Origin: Rhodopseudomonas_A palustris_F
GTDB lineage: Bacteria; Pseudomonadota; Alphaproteobacteria; Rhizobiales; Xanthobacteraceae
Direction: 5' to 3'
Assembly (NCBI RefSeq): GCF_000013745.1
Contig: NC_007925.1
Span: forward strand, 1,178,001 to 1,242,000
DNA: 64,000 bases
Within the stretch, counting starts at the first letter, position 1; every line of letters begins with the position of its first letter. Made by a program: the position numbers and the translations under genes. The notes beneath the pieces were generated by a model. The model had not been told where the DNA came from. It saw nothing but the letters and a program-made list of their open reading frames with translations, and searched no databases. Below are positions 35,473 to 44,673 of the stretch, one piece after another.

Positions 35473-35482
35473 ATGCGTAGTG
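35462..35482 (+). repeat. Inverted repeat over the transglycosylase stop codon
   Basis: CACTACG, seven-base spacer ATAGATG, CGTAGTG. The repeat spans the stop codon of the transglycosylase gene and lies 64 bases before flgE. It may be an RNA hairpin separating two parts of the transcript or an operator. There is no U-tract after it. Confidence 0.45.
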
Positions 35483-35545
35483 AATGATCAGCCCCACGCA
35501 AGCGATGTGGACTCTAATGACAAACAGGCAGAATGGAGAGCTTCG

Positions 35546-36781
35546 ATGAGTCTGTATGGCGTGATGCGCACCGGCGGCTCCGGAATGACCGCGCAGTCGA
35601 ACAAGCTGTCGGCGGTGGCCGACAATATCGCCAACGTCAACACCACCGGCTACAAGCGCGCCTCCACCGAATTCTCGTCGCTGATTTTGAAGAGCGGTTC
35701 CGGCAGCTACAATTCCGGCAGCGTCGAAACCCAGGTGCGCTATGCGATCTCCGACCCCGGGACGCTGCAATACACCACCTCGGCGACCGATCTGGCGATC
35801 CAGGGCAACGGCTTCTTCGCGGTGAGCAACGCCGGCGGCACGCCGTTCCTGACCCGCGCCGGCTCCTTCGTGCCGGATGGTCAGGGAAATCTGTATAATG
35901 CGGCGGGCTACTATCTGATGGGCTACAACCTCAAGAACGGCCCGCCCAACGTCGTCGCCAATGGCCTGACCGGATTGGAGGTCGTCAACATCGGGCAGAC
36001 CGCGCTGGAAGGCAATCCGTCGACCAAGGCCGCGGCGACCGCCAACCTCAACGCCAACGCCGGCATTACCGCGGGTGCGCCCAACTACACGTCGAAGACC
36101 TCGCTCGTCACCTACGACAATATCGGCAACAAGGTGACGCTCGACATCTATGCCTACAAGACCGCGGCCAACGCCTGGACCATGGAGGTCTACGACAGCG
36201 CCGACTCGACCGGCGGCGGCTTTCCCTATACGGGCGCGCCGCTGGCGACGGGCAACTTCAGCTTCGACGTCAGCGCCACCGGCAAGGGCCGGCTGGCGGG
36301 GGGCAGCCCGACCTCGCTGTCGCTGACCATCCCGAACGGCTCGCCGTTCACACTCGATCTGTCGTCGATGACCCAGGTTGCCGCGGACTTCCAGTTCAAG
36401 GCGACGGTCGACGGCAATTCGCCGAGTTCGATCGACAAGGTGGAAGTCGCCACCGACGGCACCATGTACGCGATCTACAACGATGGCACCCGGATTGCGA
36501 CCTACAAGATTCCGCTGGCGACGGTGCCGAGCCCGGACAACCTCGTGCCGGAAGTCGGCAACGTCTATTCGATCGGGATCAACTCCGGAAACGTGCAGGT
36601 CGATTTCGCCGGGCACAGCGGGCTTGGCATCGTCAAGGCGGAAGCGCTCGAAGCCTCCAACGTCGACCTCGCCAACGAACTGACGGCGATGATCGAGTCG
36701 CAGCGTGGCTATACGGCGAATTCCAAAGTGTTCCAGACCGGCGCGGATCTGCTCGACGTCCTCGTCAATCTGAAACGTTGA
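35546..36781 (+). CDS. flgE: Flagellar hook protein FlgE
   Basis: A 411-residue hook subunit. The N-terminus MSLYGVMRTGGSGMTAQSNK is followed by ADNIANVNTTGYKRAS. Mid-region sheets are Gly/Thr-rich, and the C-terminus has VDLANELTAMIESQRGYTAN. GGAGAG seven bases upstream supports the ATG at 35546; an in-frame start at 35480 adds residues unlike hook proteins. It opens the flgE-flgK-flgL-flaF-flbT-flgD block. Confidence 0.96.
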   Translation: MSLYGVMRTGGSGMTAQSNKLSAVADNIANVNTTGYKRASTEFSSLILKSGSGSYNSGSVETQVRYAISDPGTLQYTTSATDLAIQGNGFFAVSNAGGTPFLTRAGSFVPDGQGNLYNAAGYYLMGYNLKNGPPNVVANGLTGLEVVNIGQTALEGNPSTKAAATANLNANAGITAGAPNYTSKTSLVTYDNIGNKVTLDIYAYKTAANAWTMEVYDSADSTGGGFPYTGAPLATGNFSFDVSATGKGRLAGGSPTSLSLTIPNGSPFTLDLSSMTQVAADFQFKATVDGNSPSSIDKVEVATDGTMYAIYNDGTRIATYKIPLATVPSPDNLVPEVGNVYSIGINSGNVQVDFAGHSGLGIVKAEALEASNVDLANELTAMIESQRGYTANSKVFQTGADLLDVLVNLKR

Positions 36782-36812
36782 GCGGAACCCGGTCAACAAA
36801 GCAGGCATCACC

Positions 36813-38285
36813 ATGACACTCACCGTCGCGCTCAACTCGGCCCGGTCGTCGCTGATGGCGGCGGGCGCCCAGGCCGCCGCGGTCTCCCGCAACATCGCCG
36901 GCGCCAAGCAGGACGGCTATTCGCGCAAGAACGTGCTGCTGGCGACGATGCCGGGAAGCGGCGTGTTCGTCGAAGGCATCCAACGCGCCGCCAGCGCGGG
37001 ACTGTTCAACAACGTACTGAAGGCGGCGTCGACCTCGGCAATGCAGGATACGCTCTACAACGGGCTGCAGAAGATCGCGGCGGCGACGATCGACGATCCG
37101 GAGCTCGACCAATCGCCCGCTGCGCAACTCGCCAAGCTGCGCACCGCGCTGCAGCAAAGCGCGACCGCGCCCGACAATGTCACGCTGGCGCAAGCCGCCG
37201 TGACGGCTGCCAAGGGTGTCGCCGCCTCGCTCAACGACGCCACCAAGACCGTCCAGGGGGTGCGGCTCGATGCCGACGCCGAGCTAGAGACCTCGGTCGC
37301 GACCATCAACCAGCTGCTGGCGCAGTTCGAAACGGTCAACACCTCGATCGTGAAAGGCACCATCACGGGGGCCGATACCACCGACTATCTCGACCTGCGC
37401 GACAGCATCTTGTCGAAGCTCTCGCAGGAGGTCGGCATCACCGTGTCGACCCGCGCCAACAACGACATGGTGATCTACACCGATTCCGGCGTCACCATGT
37501 TCGAGAAGACCGCGCGCTCGGTGAGCTTCGATCAGACCTATGGTTTCTCGCCGACGACCACCGGCAACGCGGTCTATATCGACGGCGTGCCGGTGATCGG
37601 CGCCTCCGCGGTGATGCCGGTGCAATCCGGCAAGCTTGCCGGCCTCGCCGCGCTGCGCGACGACACCACGGTGTCCTATCAGAACCAGCTCGACGAGATC
37701 GCGCGCGGCCTGGTCGAGGCTTTCGCGGAACGCGATCAGAGCGGGGCGTCACTGCCCGACGTGCCGGGGTTGTTCACCTATCCGGGCGCGCCTGCGATCC
37801 CGGGCTCCGGGGTGATCGCGGTCGGACTCGCGGGAACGATCACGGTGAGCGCATCGGTGGATCAGAGCGTCGGCGGCGATCCGACGCGGCTCAGAGACGG
37901 CGGCATCTCGGGCAACCCCGCCTACACCTACAACACCACCGGCCATGCCGGCTATTTCGCTCGTCTGCAGCAAATGGCCGACGGTCTCACCCAAAGCCGC
38001 GCGTTCGATCCGGCGGCATTGGCCAAGCCCAACACCGGCCTGATCGACTTTGCCGGATCGTCGGTGAGCTGGCTGGAATCGCAGCGCAAGGGCGCCAGCG
38101 ACGAATCGACCTACAGCCAGACCCTGTTGGAGCGCAGCGCCGACGCCCTCAGCAACGTCAACGGCGTCAATATGGACGACGAAATGACCTTCATGCTGCA
38201 GGTCGAGCGAACCTATTCGGCCTCGTCGAAGCTGATTTCGGCGGTGGACCAAATGTTGAAAGATCTCCTGGCGGCTGTGGGGTAA
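36813..38285 (+). CDS. flgK: Hook-filament junction protein FlgK (HAP1)
   Basis: A 490-residue hook-associated protein. The N-terminal helix (LNSARSSLMAAGAQAAAVSR and NIAGAKQDGYSRKN) and C-terminal helix (NMDDEMTFMLQVERTYSASS) match HAP1, with FlgE-like ends and a flagellin-like coiled part between. It joins hook to filament with FlgL. The usual SNIANxxTPGY signature is altered to RNIAGAKQDGY, as in other alphaproteobacteria. Confidence 0.92.
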   Translation: MTLTVALNSARSSLMAAGAQAAAVSRNIAGAKQDGYSRKNVLLATMPGSGVFVEGIQRAASAGLFNNVLKAASTSAMQDTLYNGLQKIAAATIDDPELDQSPAAQLAKLRTALQQSATAPDNVTLAQAAVTAAKGVAASLNDATKTVQGVRLDADAELETSVATINQLLAQFETVNTSIVKGTITGADTTDYLDLRDSILSKLSQEVGITVSTRANNDMVIYTDSGVTMFEKTARSVSFDQTYGFSPTTTGNAVYIDGVPVIGASAVMPVQSGKLAGLAALRDDTTVSYQNQLDEIARGLVEAFAERDQSGASLPDVPGLFTYPGAPAIPGSGVIAVGLAGTITVSASVDQSVGGDPTRLRDGGISGNPAYTYNTTGHAGYFARLQQMADGLTQSRAFDPAALAKPNTGLIDFAGSSVSWLESQRKGASDESTYSQTLLERSADALSNVNGVNMDDEMTFMLQVERTYSASSKLISAVDQMLKDLLAAVG

Positions 38286-38290
38286 CGGAT

Positions 38291-39334
38291 ATGGCGACGA
38301 CTTTCATTTCCACAAATTCGATCTCCACGACATTGCGGATCTCCGCGATGAAGAGTCAGGCCGCGTTGTCGCGGGCGACCAAGGAGGCCACCACCGGCCG
38401 CAACGCCGACGTCGGCCTTAGCCTCGGCGCGCTGGCGGGCCGCGATGTGGTGCTGCGCGCCGAGTTGCTCAATGTCGACAAGCTGGTGGATACCAACGGG
38501 CTGGTCGGCGGGCGCCTCGACACCGCGCAGCAGCGGGTGGACGAACTGATCGACACCGCCAAGTCGTTTCAAAAGGATCTGTTGGCGGCGCGCAATTCGG
38601 CCGGTGGCGGCACCATCATCGCGCAGTCGGCCAGCGCCAACCTGCAGGGCCTGATCTCGACGCTGAACGTCACGATGGACGGCCAATATCTGTTCGGCGG
38701 CATCAACACCGCGACGCGGCCGATTTTGGATTACGCGGCGGGCTCCGCCAGCAAGACCGCGGTCGATGCGGCGTTCTCGGCGACTTTCGGCTTCGCGCAG
38801 AATTCCCCGCTGGTCTCCGGGATCACCGCCGCCGACATGCAGAGCTTCCTCGACACCACGTTCCAGGCCCAGTTCGACGACCCGGCGTGGGGCACCAACT
38901 GGTCGACGGCGACCGATCAGGTGATGCGCAGCCGCATTTCCACGACACAGACCATCGATTCGTCGGCCAGCGCCAACGAGCCGGCGTTCCGCAAGCTGGC
39001 GAAGGCCTACACCATGCTCAGCGATCTCGGCACGTCGGGCCTCAATCAGTCCGCCTTCCAAACCGTGATCGATGCCGCGATCGAAGACATCGGCGAGGCG
39101 ATCAACGATTTGGCCGGAGTCGGCGCCAAGATCGGAACCGCCCAGGAGCAGACCACCGGGGCCACCGAGCGGCTCAAGGTGCAGGGCGATCTGATCACCC
39201 AGCAGATCAACGCCATGGAACAGGTCGATCCCACCGAGGCGTCGGTCCGGGTCACCAACCTGAAGAGCCAGTTGGAGATGTCGCTGGCGCTCACCGCGCG
39301 GATCCAGCAGCTCAGCATCCTCAATTATCTCTGA
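38291..39334 (+). CDS. flgL: Hook-filament junction protein FlgL (HAP3)
   Basis: A 347-residue flagellin-like junction protein directly after flgK. It has the N-terminal helix ISTTLRISAMKSQAALSRAT and C-terminal helix RVTNLKSQLEMSLALTARIQ, both flagellin-like, and DGQYLFGGINTATRPILDY in the middle, a segment typical of FlgL. It caps the junction on which flagellin assembles. Confidence 0.93.
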   Translation: MATTFISTNSISTTLRISAMKSQAALSRATKEATTGRNADVGLSLGALAGRDVVLRAELLNVDKLVDTNGLVGGRLDTAQQRVDELIDTAKSFQKDLLAARNSAGGGTIIAQSASANLQGLISTLNVTMDGQYLFGGINTATRPILDYAAGSASKTAVDAAFSATFGFAQNSPLVSGITAADMQSFLDTTFQAQFDDPAWGTNWSTATDQVMRSRISTTQTIDSSASANEPAFRKLAKAYTMLSDLGTSGLNQSAFQTVIDAAIEDIGEAINDLAGVGAKIGTAQEQTTGATERLKVQGDLITQQINAMEQVDPTEASVRVTNLKSQLEMSLALTARIQQLSILNYL

Positions 39335-39364
39335 TCCCGTCAAAGCAGCAGGTCGTCCATCGAA

Positions 39365-39712
39365 ATGACATTATCCAGCTACGACACCGTGATCGAAGAC
39401 AGCGGGCAGGAAGCGCGTGCCCGCGAAAGACTGGCGCTGAGCCATGGCATCGACCTGCTGACGCGGTTGCAGAGCGGCGACCTTCGGTCGCCCGACGACG
39501 TCGAGGCGCTGCTGTACATCCGCCGGCTATGGACGTTCTTCGTGCTGGATCTTTCCAGCCCGCGAAACGGATTGCCCGAAAAACTGCGCGCCGACCTGAT
39601 CTCGATCGGGTTCTGGGTCATCAAGGAAGCCGACCGTATCCGCCAGGAGAAGGCCACCGACATCGCCGAACTGATCGCCGTCAACGTCGTGATCCGAGAC
39701 TCGCTGGCATGA
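39365..39712 (+). CDS. flaF: Flagellar biosynthesis regulator FlaF
   Basis: A 115-residue cytoplasmic protein of the FlaF family. Conserved signatures are ARERLALSHGIDLLTRL, NRLWTFFVLDL-like RRLWTFFVLDLSSPRNGLPE, and LRADLISIGFWVIKEADRIR. In Caulobacter and Brucella FlaF promotes flagellin production, opposite to FlbT. The stop overlaps the flbT start, so the antagonistic pair is co-translated. Confidence 0.93.
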   Translation: MTLSSYDTVIEDSGQEARARERLALSHGIDLLTRLQSGDLRSPDDVEALLYIRRLWTFFVLDLSSPRNGLPEKLRADLISIGFWVIKEADRIRQEKATDIAELIAVNVVIRDSLA

Positions 39713-40125
39713 AGAAGCCGATGTGTGTCTCGTTGCGCGGCGGCGAGCGGATTTATGTCAATGGAGCGGTGTTGAGGGTGGACCGCAAGGTGACGCTCGA
39801 GCTGATCAACGACGTCGCCTTCCTGCTGGAAGGCCAGGTGATGCAGGTGGCGGATGCCAGGACGCCGCTGCGACAGCTGTATTTCGTGGTGCAGCTGCTG
39901 CTGATGAGCCCGCACGACATCGACGAGGCCAAGGCGGTCTACCGTGAGCAACATTGCGCTCTGGTCGCGATCACCGAGAACCAAGAGATCTTGCGCGGCC
40001 TGGAGGCTGTCGAGGATCTGGTCGAGGCGAAACGCTACTACGAGGCCCTGAGAAAACTGCGGGCGCTGTTCGAGATCGAGCAATCCATCCTGAACGGATT
40101 GATGATGCTCGATGAAACGGCCTGA
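39709..40125 (+). CDS. flbT: Flagellin expression regulator FlbT
   Basis: A 138-residue RNA-associated regulator. The signature SLRGGERIYVNGAVLRVDRK is followed by LLEGQVMQVADARTPLRQLYF. FlbT binds the 5' leader of flagellin mRNA in Caulobacter and controls its translation and decay. The fliC leader in this window has a hairpin (27889-27907) that could be the target. The start is the ATG overlapping the flaF stop. Confidence 0.94.
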   Translation: MKKPMCVSLRGGERIYVNGAVLRVDRKVTLELINDVAFLLEGQVMQVADARTPLRQLYFVVQLLLMSPHDIDEAKAVYREQHCALVAITENQEILRGLEAVEDLVEAKRYYEALRKLRALFEIEQSILNGLMMLDETA

Positions 40126-40142
40126 CACGCGAGGAGGATGAT

Positions 40143-40550
40143 ATGGTTGTCGACAGTGTAAACGCCGCGCAATCGACGGCGAACAGCAGCAGCACGTCAT
40201 CGACGTCGGCTTCGATCGGCTATAACGATTTCCTGCAGTTGCTGATCGCGCAGATGCGCAACCAGGACCCGACCAGTCCGACCGACATGTCGCAATATAT
40301 GAGCCAGTTCGCGCAACTGTCCTCGGTCGAGCAGGCGATTCAGACCAATCTCAAACTGGACGCGCTGTTGTCCACCAGCGCGCTGTCGCAAGCCGAAGGC
40401 TTGATCGGCCGCACCGCTTCTTTCACCGCCGAGGACGGCCAAAGCTCGACCGGCAAGATCACCGCGGTGCACATCATTCAGGGCGGGGCGGTGGCGACGC
40501 TGGACAACGGGGTGCAGGTGCAACTCGGCCCGGGCATCACCATCAGCTGA
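40143..40550 (+). CDS. flgD: Hook assembly scaffold FlgD, short form
   Basis: A 135-residue hook-capping protein. The conserved N-terminal part reads YNDFLQLLIAQMRNQDPTSP then MSQYMSQFAQLSSVEQAIQ, and a short C-terminal domain follows. At 135 residues it is well below the ~230 of enteric FlgD and lacks the second Tudor/FN3-type half, a known pattern in Rhizobiales. GAGGAGG upstream is a strong ribosome binding site. Confidence 0.94.
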   Translation: MVVDSVNAAQSTANSSSTSSTSASIGYNDFLQLLIAQMRNQDPTSPTDMSQYMSQFAQLSSVEQAIQTNLKLDALLSTSALSQAEGLIGRTASFTAEDGQSSTGKITAVHIIQGGAVATLDNGVQVQLGPGITIS

Positions 40551-40553
40551 GCC

Positions 40554-40820
40554 ATGAACGAACGTGACGCGCTGGACATCGTCCAACAGGCGATCTGGAC
40601 GATCATCGTAGTTTCGGGCCCGGCGGTCGGGGCCGCGATGGCGGTCGGCGTCGCCATCGCGCTGCTGCAGGCGCTGACCCAGGTGCAGGAGATGACGCTG
40701 ACGTTCATTCCCAAGATCGTGGTCATGCTGATCGTGGTCGCGGTTTCCGGATCGTTCATGGGCGCGCACATCTATGCGTTCACCGAGTTGCTCTACTCGC
40801 GGATCGAGCACGGATTCTGA
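40554..40820 (+). CDS. fliQ: Flagellar export-gate protein FliQ
   Basis: An 88-residue protein with two membrane helices and the family signature VGVAIALLQALTQVQEMTLT followed by FIPKIVVMLIV. It forms part of the export channel with FliP and FliR. Three bases separate it from flgD. It starts the export block fliQ-flhA-fliR. Confidence 0.95.
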   Translation: MNERDALDIVQQAIWTIIVVSGPAVGAAMAVGVAIALLQALTQVQEMTLTFIPKIVVMLIVVAVSGSFMGAHIYAFTELLYSRIEHGF

Positions 40821-40890
40821 GCGCCCAGCGCCACCTCCACGCAAGCTCGGTGCTGCAAGCTGGCGGCATGTCTGAATCACAGGATTCCCC

Positions 40891-42978
40891 ATGACCGATG
40901 TAATGGTGCCGGGCGTGCCGGTCGAACGTCGGATCGGCACCGACGTGGCTTTCGCGGTCGGCATCGTCGCCATCCTGACGATGCTGGTGCTGCCGGTGCC
41001 GACGTTGCTGATCGACATCGGCCTGGCGTTCTCGATCGCGCTGTCGGCGTTGATCCTGATGGTCGCGCTGTGGATCCAGCGGCCTTTGGACTTTTCCGCA
41101 TTTCCCACCGTGCTGCTGATCGCCACGATTCTGCGTCTGGCGCTGAACGTGGCCACCACGCGGCTGATCCTGTCGCATGGCGGCGAGGGCGAAACCGCGG
41201 CCGGCTACATCGTCGCCGGGTTCTCCAAATTCGTGATGGGCGGTGATTTCGTCATCGGCCTGATCATCTTCGCCATCCTGGTCACCGTCAATTTCGTGGT
41301 GATCACCAAGGGCGCGACCCGTATCGCCGAAGTCGGCGCGCGCTTCACGCTCGATGCGATTCCGGGCAAGCAGATGGCGATCGACGCCGATCTGTCGGCT
41401 GGCTTGATCGACGACAAAGAGGCGCAACGTCGGCGCCGCGAGCTCGAGGAGGAAAGCGCCTTCTTCGGCGCGATGGACGGCGCCTCGAAGTTCGTGCGCG
41501 GCGACGCCATCGCCTGCCTGATCATCACCTCGATCAATATCTTCGGCGGCATCGTCATCGGCGTCACCCATCATGGCCTGCCGCTGGCGCAGGCCGCCGA
41601 CATCTTCACCAAGCTCTCGGTGGGCGAGGGGCTGGTGTCGCAGATCCCGGCGCTGATCGTCTCGTTGTCCGCCGGCCTCTTGGTGTCGAAGGGCGGAACC
41701 CGGGGGTCGGCCGAGCAGATGGTGCTGCGCCAGCTCGGCAGCTATCCGCGCGCGCAATCCGTGGCCGCGCTGATGATGTTCGCGCTGGGGATGCTGCCCG
41801 GCCTGCCGCTGATGCCGTTCGCCTTTCTCGGCGGGGTGATGGCTTTCATGAGCTACGCGCTGCCGCGGCGGCGGGCGGCCGAACAGCAGGACGAGCAGGC
41901 CCGCGCGACGCAGGATCAGGCGCGCGCCCAGGCCGAGTCCAAGGATTCCATCAAGGAATGTCTGCGGGGCGCCGACATCGAGCTTTGCGTCGGCAGCCAG
42001 CTGGCGGTGCAGATGCTCAACGCGCACGGCGAGCTGGCGCATCGGGTCAGTAAGATACGTCGCCGCTTCGCCACGCAATACGGCTTCGTCATTCCGGAAA
42101 TCAAGCTGACCGACGATCTGTCGATCGCACCGAAGACCTACCGCATCAAGATCTACGGCACGGTGGTGGCGCAGCACGACTTGCGCATCGGCGAGGTGCT
42201 GGTGTTGTTCGACGGCGATCGCAAGCCGGACGTCCCGGGCGACGAGACCATCGAGCCGGCGTTCGGCATGAAGGCGATGTGGGTCCCGGACACCTTCCTC
42301 GACCAGGTCAAGCAGGACGGTTTCAAGGTCGCCGACAACATCTCGGTGCTGCTGACCCATGTCAGCGAAGTGATTCGCAGCAATCTGGCGCAGCTGTTGT
42401 CCTACAAGGACACCCGCGCGCTGCTGGACCGGCTGGATCCCGAATACAAGCGCCTGATCGACGACATCTGCCCGTCGCAGATCTCCTATTCCGGTCTGCA
42501 GGCGGTGCTCAAGCTGCTGCTGTCGGAACGGATTTCGATCCGCAACCTGCATCTCATTCTGGAGGCGGTCGCGGAGATTGCGCCGCATGTCCGGCGCTCC
42601 GAGCAGATCGCCGAACACGTCCGGATGCGCATCGCGCAGCAGATTTGCGGCGACTATTCGGACAACGGGGTGTTGAAGGTGTTGCGGCTCGGCAATCGCT
42701 GGGATCTTGCCTTCCATCAAAGCCTGAAGCGCGACGGCAAGGGCGAGATCGTCGAATTCGACGCCGATCCCCGCCTGGTCGAGCAGTTCGCGGCCGACGT
42801 CTCCGTCGCGGTTCGCAAAGTCACCGGGCAGGGCGAGAACGTCGTGCTGGTGGCGCCTCCCGAGGTGCGCCCCTATGTCCGCATGATCACCGAGCGGATG
42901 TTCCCGACCTTGCCGATCCTGTCGCATGTCGAGATCGCGCGCGGCGTCGAGGTGATGTCGCTTGGAGCAATCTCTTGA
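40891..42978 (+). CDS. flhA: Flagellar export-gate protein FlhA
   Basis: A 695-residue export-gate protein with about eight N-terminal membrane helices (to residue ~315) and a cytoplasmic substrate-docking domain. FHIPEP signatures are present: ATILRLALNVATTRLILSHG and ITKGATRIAEVGARFTLDAIPG (in part), with DADLSAGLID immediately after. The C-terminal part has SYSGLQAVLKLLLSERISIRN-like QISYSGLQAVLKLLL. Its stop overlaps the TTG start of fliR. Confidence 0.97.
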   Translation: MTDVMVPGVPVERRIGTDVAFAVGIVAILTMLVLPVPTLLIDIGLAFSIALSALILMVALWIQRPLDFSAFPTVLLIATILRLALNVATTRLILSHGGEGETAAGYIVAGFSKFVMGGDFVIGLIIFAILVTVNFVVITKGATRIAEVGARFTLDAIPGKQMAIDADLSAGLIDDKEAQRRRRELEEESAFFGAMDGASKFVRGDAIACLIITSINIFGGIVIGVTHHGLPLAQAADIFTKLSVGEGLVSQIPALIVSLSAGLLVSKGGTRGSAEQMVLRQLGSYPRAQSVAALMMFALGMLPGLPLMPFAFLGGVMAFMSYALPRRRAAEQQDEQARATQDQARAQAESKDSIKECLRGADIELCVGSQLAVQMLNAHGELAHRVSKIRRRFATQYGFVIPEIKLTDDLSIAPKTYRIKIYGTVVAQHDLRIGEVLVLFDGDRKPDVPGDETIEPAFGMKAMWVPDTFLDQVKQDGFKVADNISVLLTHVSEVIRSNLAQLLSYKDTRALLDRLDPEYKRLIDDICPSQISYSGLQAVLKLLLSERISIRNLHLILEAVAEIAPHVRRSEQIAEHVRMRIAQQICGDYSDNGVLKVLRLGNRWDLAFHQSLKRDGKGEIVEFDADPRLVEQFAADVSVAVRKVTGQGENVVLVAPPEVRPYVRMITERMFPTLPILSHVEIARGVEVMSLGAIS

Positions 42979-43721
42979 TCGCACCGGCGTCGATCTCGGT
43001 GTTGGTGGTGTTCCTGATCTTCTGCCGGGTCGGCACCTGCATGATGGTGGCGCCGGGCTATTCCAGGTCGAACATTCCGGTGCAGGTCAGGCTGTTCTTG
43101 GCGCTCAGCGTCACGCTGATGTTGTCGCCTTTGCTCGAAGCCACGGTCCGGCCGGCGCTGGAGGGCGCGGCCGCGCCGGCGATCCTCGGCCTGATCTGGT
43201 CGGAACTGGTGGTCGGACTGATGATCGGCTTGACCGCGCGGGTGTTCTTCGCCGCGCTGGAGACCTTGGCCACCTTCGTCGCATCGGCGATCGGGCTCAA
43301 TCTGGCCGGCACGGTGGACGACGGCGAACACGTGCCGGCGTTGGTGCCGTTGATCACCGTGTCGGCGACGGTGCTGTTCTTCATGACCGAGCAGCATTGG
43401 CAGCTGCTGCGCGGCCTGCTCGGGTCGTACCGGATCTGGTTGCCGGCGACCGGCGTCGGCATCGGGGACGGCGTTGCCCAGCTGGTCGATCACCTGTCGC
43501 AGGCCTTCACGTTGGCGCTGCGGGTGGCAAGCCCGTTCGTGATCTATTCGGTGATCGTCAATCTGGCGATCGGGCTCGCCAACAAGCTGACGCCGAGCAT
43601 TCCGGTGTACTTCATATCGCTGCCCTTCGTGTTGTTCGGCGGGTTGCTGCTGCTGTATCTCACCGGCCGCGAAATGGTGCTGCAGTTCTCCATCGCCTTC
43701 GCGGCGTGGCTCGCGGGGTGA
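42975..43721 (+). CDS. fliR: Flagellar export-gate protein FliR
   Basis: A 248-residue membrane protein with about six helices, the third member of the FliPQR channel. Typical stretches are FLIFCRVGTCMMVAPGYS and GLNLAGTVDDGEHVPALVPL. No ATG fits; the start is a TTG overlapping the flhA stop (TTGA) with GGAG seven bases upstream. The weak start probably couples FliR translation to FlhA, matching the single FliR copy in the gate. Confidence 0.92.
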   Translation: MIAPASISVLVVFLIFCRVGTCMMVAPGYSRSNIPVQVRLFLALSVTLMLSPLLEATVRPALEGAAAPAILGLIWSELVVGLMIGLTARVFFAALETLATFVASAIGLNLAGTVDDGEHVPALVPLITVSATVLFFMTEQHWQLLRGLLGSYRIWLPATGVGIGDGVAQLVDHLSQAFTLALRVASPFVIYSVIVNLAIGLANKLTPSIPVYFISLPFVLFGGLLLLYLTGREMVLQFSIAFAAWLAG

Positions 43722-43727
43722 GCGCAG

Positions 43728-44123
43728 ATGACGGCGAAAGACCGCAAAATCCGCCGCATCGCCGCCGTCCAGGCGCGGCTGCACCGCATCGCCGAATGGC
43801 AGCTGATGGAATGTCAGGCCAAGGAGAGCGAACTGGACGAACGGCGGCGGCGGATCATCGAGGGGTTCAACGACGAGACCAAGCTGCCGGAGCTGGTGGC
43901 GCAGATCGCCAGTCGAAGCCTGAGGGCGGCGAGTGTCGAACACGGCGTCGTCAGCAAGACCAAGCAGCGGCTGGCGGCGCATGCCCGCGACGAGGCGCGC
44001 AAGCTGAAGCAGGTGCTGCGCAAGGTTCACGTGCTTGCCGGCCGCGCCATTCGTGAACAAGAGAAGCGGACGTTGGAGGACGAAATTGACAAGTCAGTCA
44101 AACGCTCGATCGACAAACAATAG
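43728..44123 (+). CDS. Coiled-coil protein after fliR, possible FliJ equivalent
   Basis: A 131-residue, highly charged (Arg, Lys, Glu) and almost wholly helical cytoplasmic protein without membrane segment (RRIAAVQARLHRIAEWQLME; ETKLPELVAQIASRSLRAA; ARKLKQVLRKVHVLAGRAIR). Size, coiled-coil character and place in an export-gene block fit FliJ, the central stalk of the FliI ATPase, for which no other candidate exists in this locus. The primary sequence is not a clear FliJ match, so the function is a suggestion. Confidence 0.65.
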   Translation: MTAKDRKIRRIAAVQARLHRIAEWQLMECQAKESELDERRRRIIEGFNDETKLPELVAQIASRSLRAASVEHGVVSKTKQRLAAHARDEARKLKQVLRKVHVLAGRAIREQEKRTLEDEIDKSVKRSIDKQ

Positions 44124-44162
44124 CCCAGCAACCGCGGCGTCGACCGCCGCGCGGAGGCGATC

Positions 44163-44645
44163 ATGACGGTCGCGCCGGTGCAGGACTTGATCGTCGATGT
44201 GATGGCGGCGGCGGATCCGGCGTCACGGCGGGTCGCCGCCAGCAGGCTCGAGCGGCTGGCCTCGACCGCGGAGCAGGACTTCGCCGCGACGGTGGATCGG
44301 AAGATCGAGGCCGGCGCGTTGGACCAGCAAGGCATGGCGGCACAGAACGCGGGCTCCGGGTCGGGCGCGGCGCTCGACCTCGCCGGGCACGCAACGATCA
44401 TCAAACCGTCGGGCGGCAACGCCGCGGTGTACCGGAAATTCGAGGCGTTCATCCTGCAGATGTTCGTGGAGTCGATGCTGCCGAAGGACGCCAACGAGGT
44501 GTTTGGCAAAGGCACCGCCGGAACGATCTGGCGATCGATGCTGGCGGAGCAGATCGGCAACGAGATGAGCAAGGGCAACGGCATCGGCATCGCCAAGCAG
44601 TTGGCGAAGTCGCGAGCGGCGGCGGATGCGGCCGCCGCGGGCTGA
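44163..44645 (+). CDS. Rod-binding protein (FlgJ N-terminal-domain type)
   Basis: A 160-residue protein with an unstructured N-terminal half and a C-terminal Rod-binding domain: YRKFEAFILQMFVESMLPKD, then GKGTAGTIWRSMLAEQIGNE followed by MSKGNGIGIAKQL. This is the rod cap/scaffold domain that enteric FlgJ fuses to a muramidase. Here the enzyme function is provided by the separate transglycosylase at 34861. Such stand-alone proteins are sometimes called CheL in alphaproteobacteria. GGAGG precedes the ATG. Confidence 0.88.
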   Translation: MTVAPVQDLIVDVMAAADPASRRVAASRLERLASTAEQDFAATVDRKIEAGALDQQGMAAQNAGSGSGAALDLAGHATIIKPSGGNAAVYRKFEAFILQMFVESMLPKDANEVFGKGTAGTIWRSMLAEQIGNEMSKGNGIGIAKQLAKSRAAADAAAAG

Positions 44646-44673
44646 GCGCGGTCGGCAAGTAAGGAGAAGGCAA

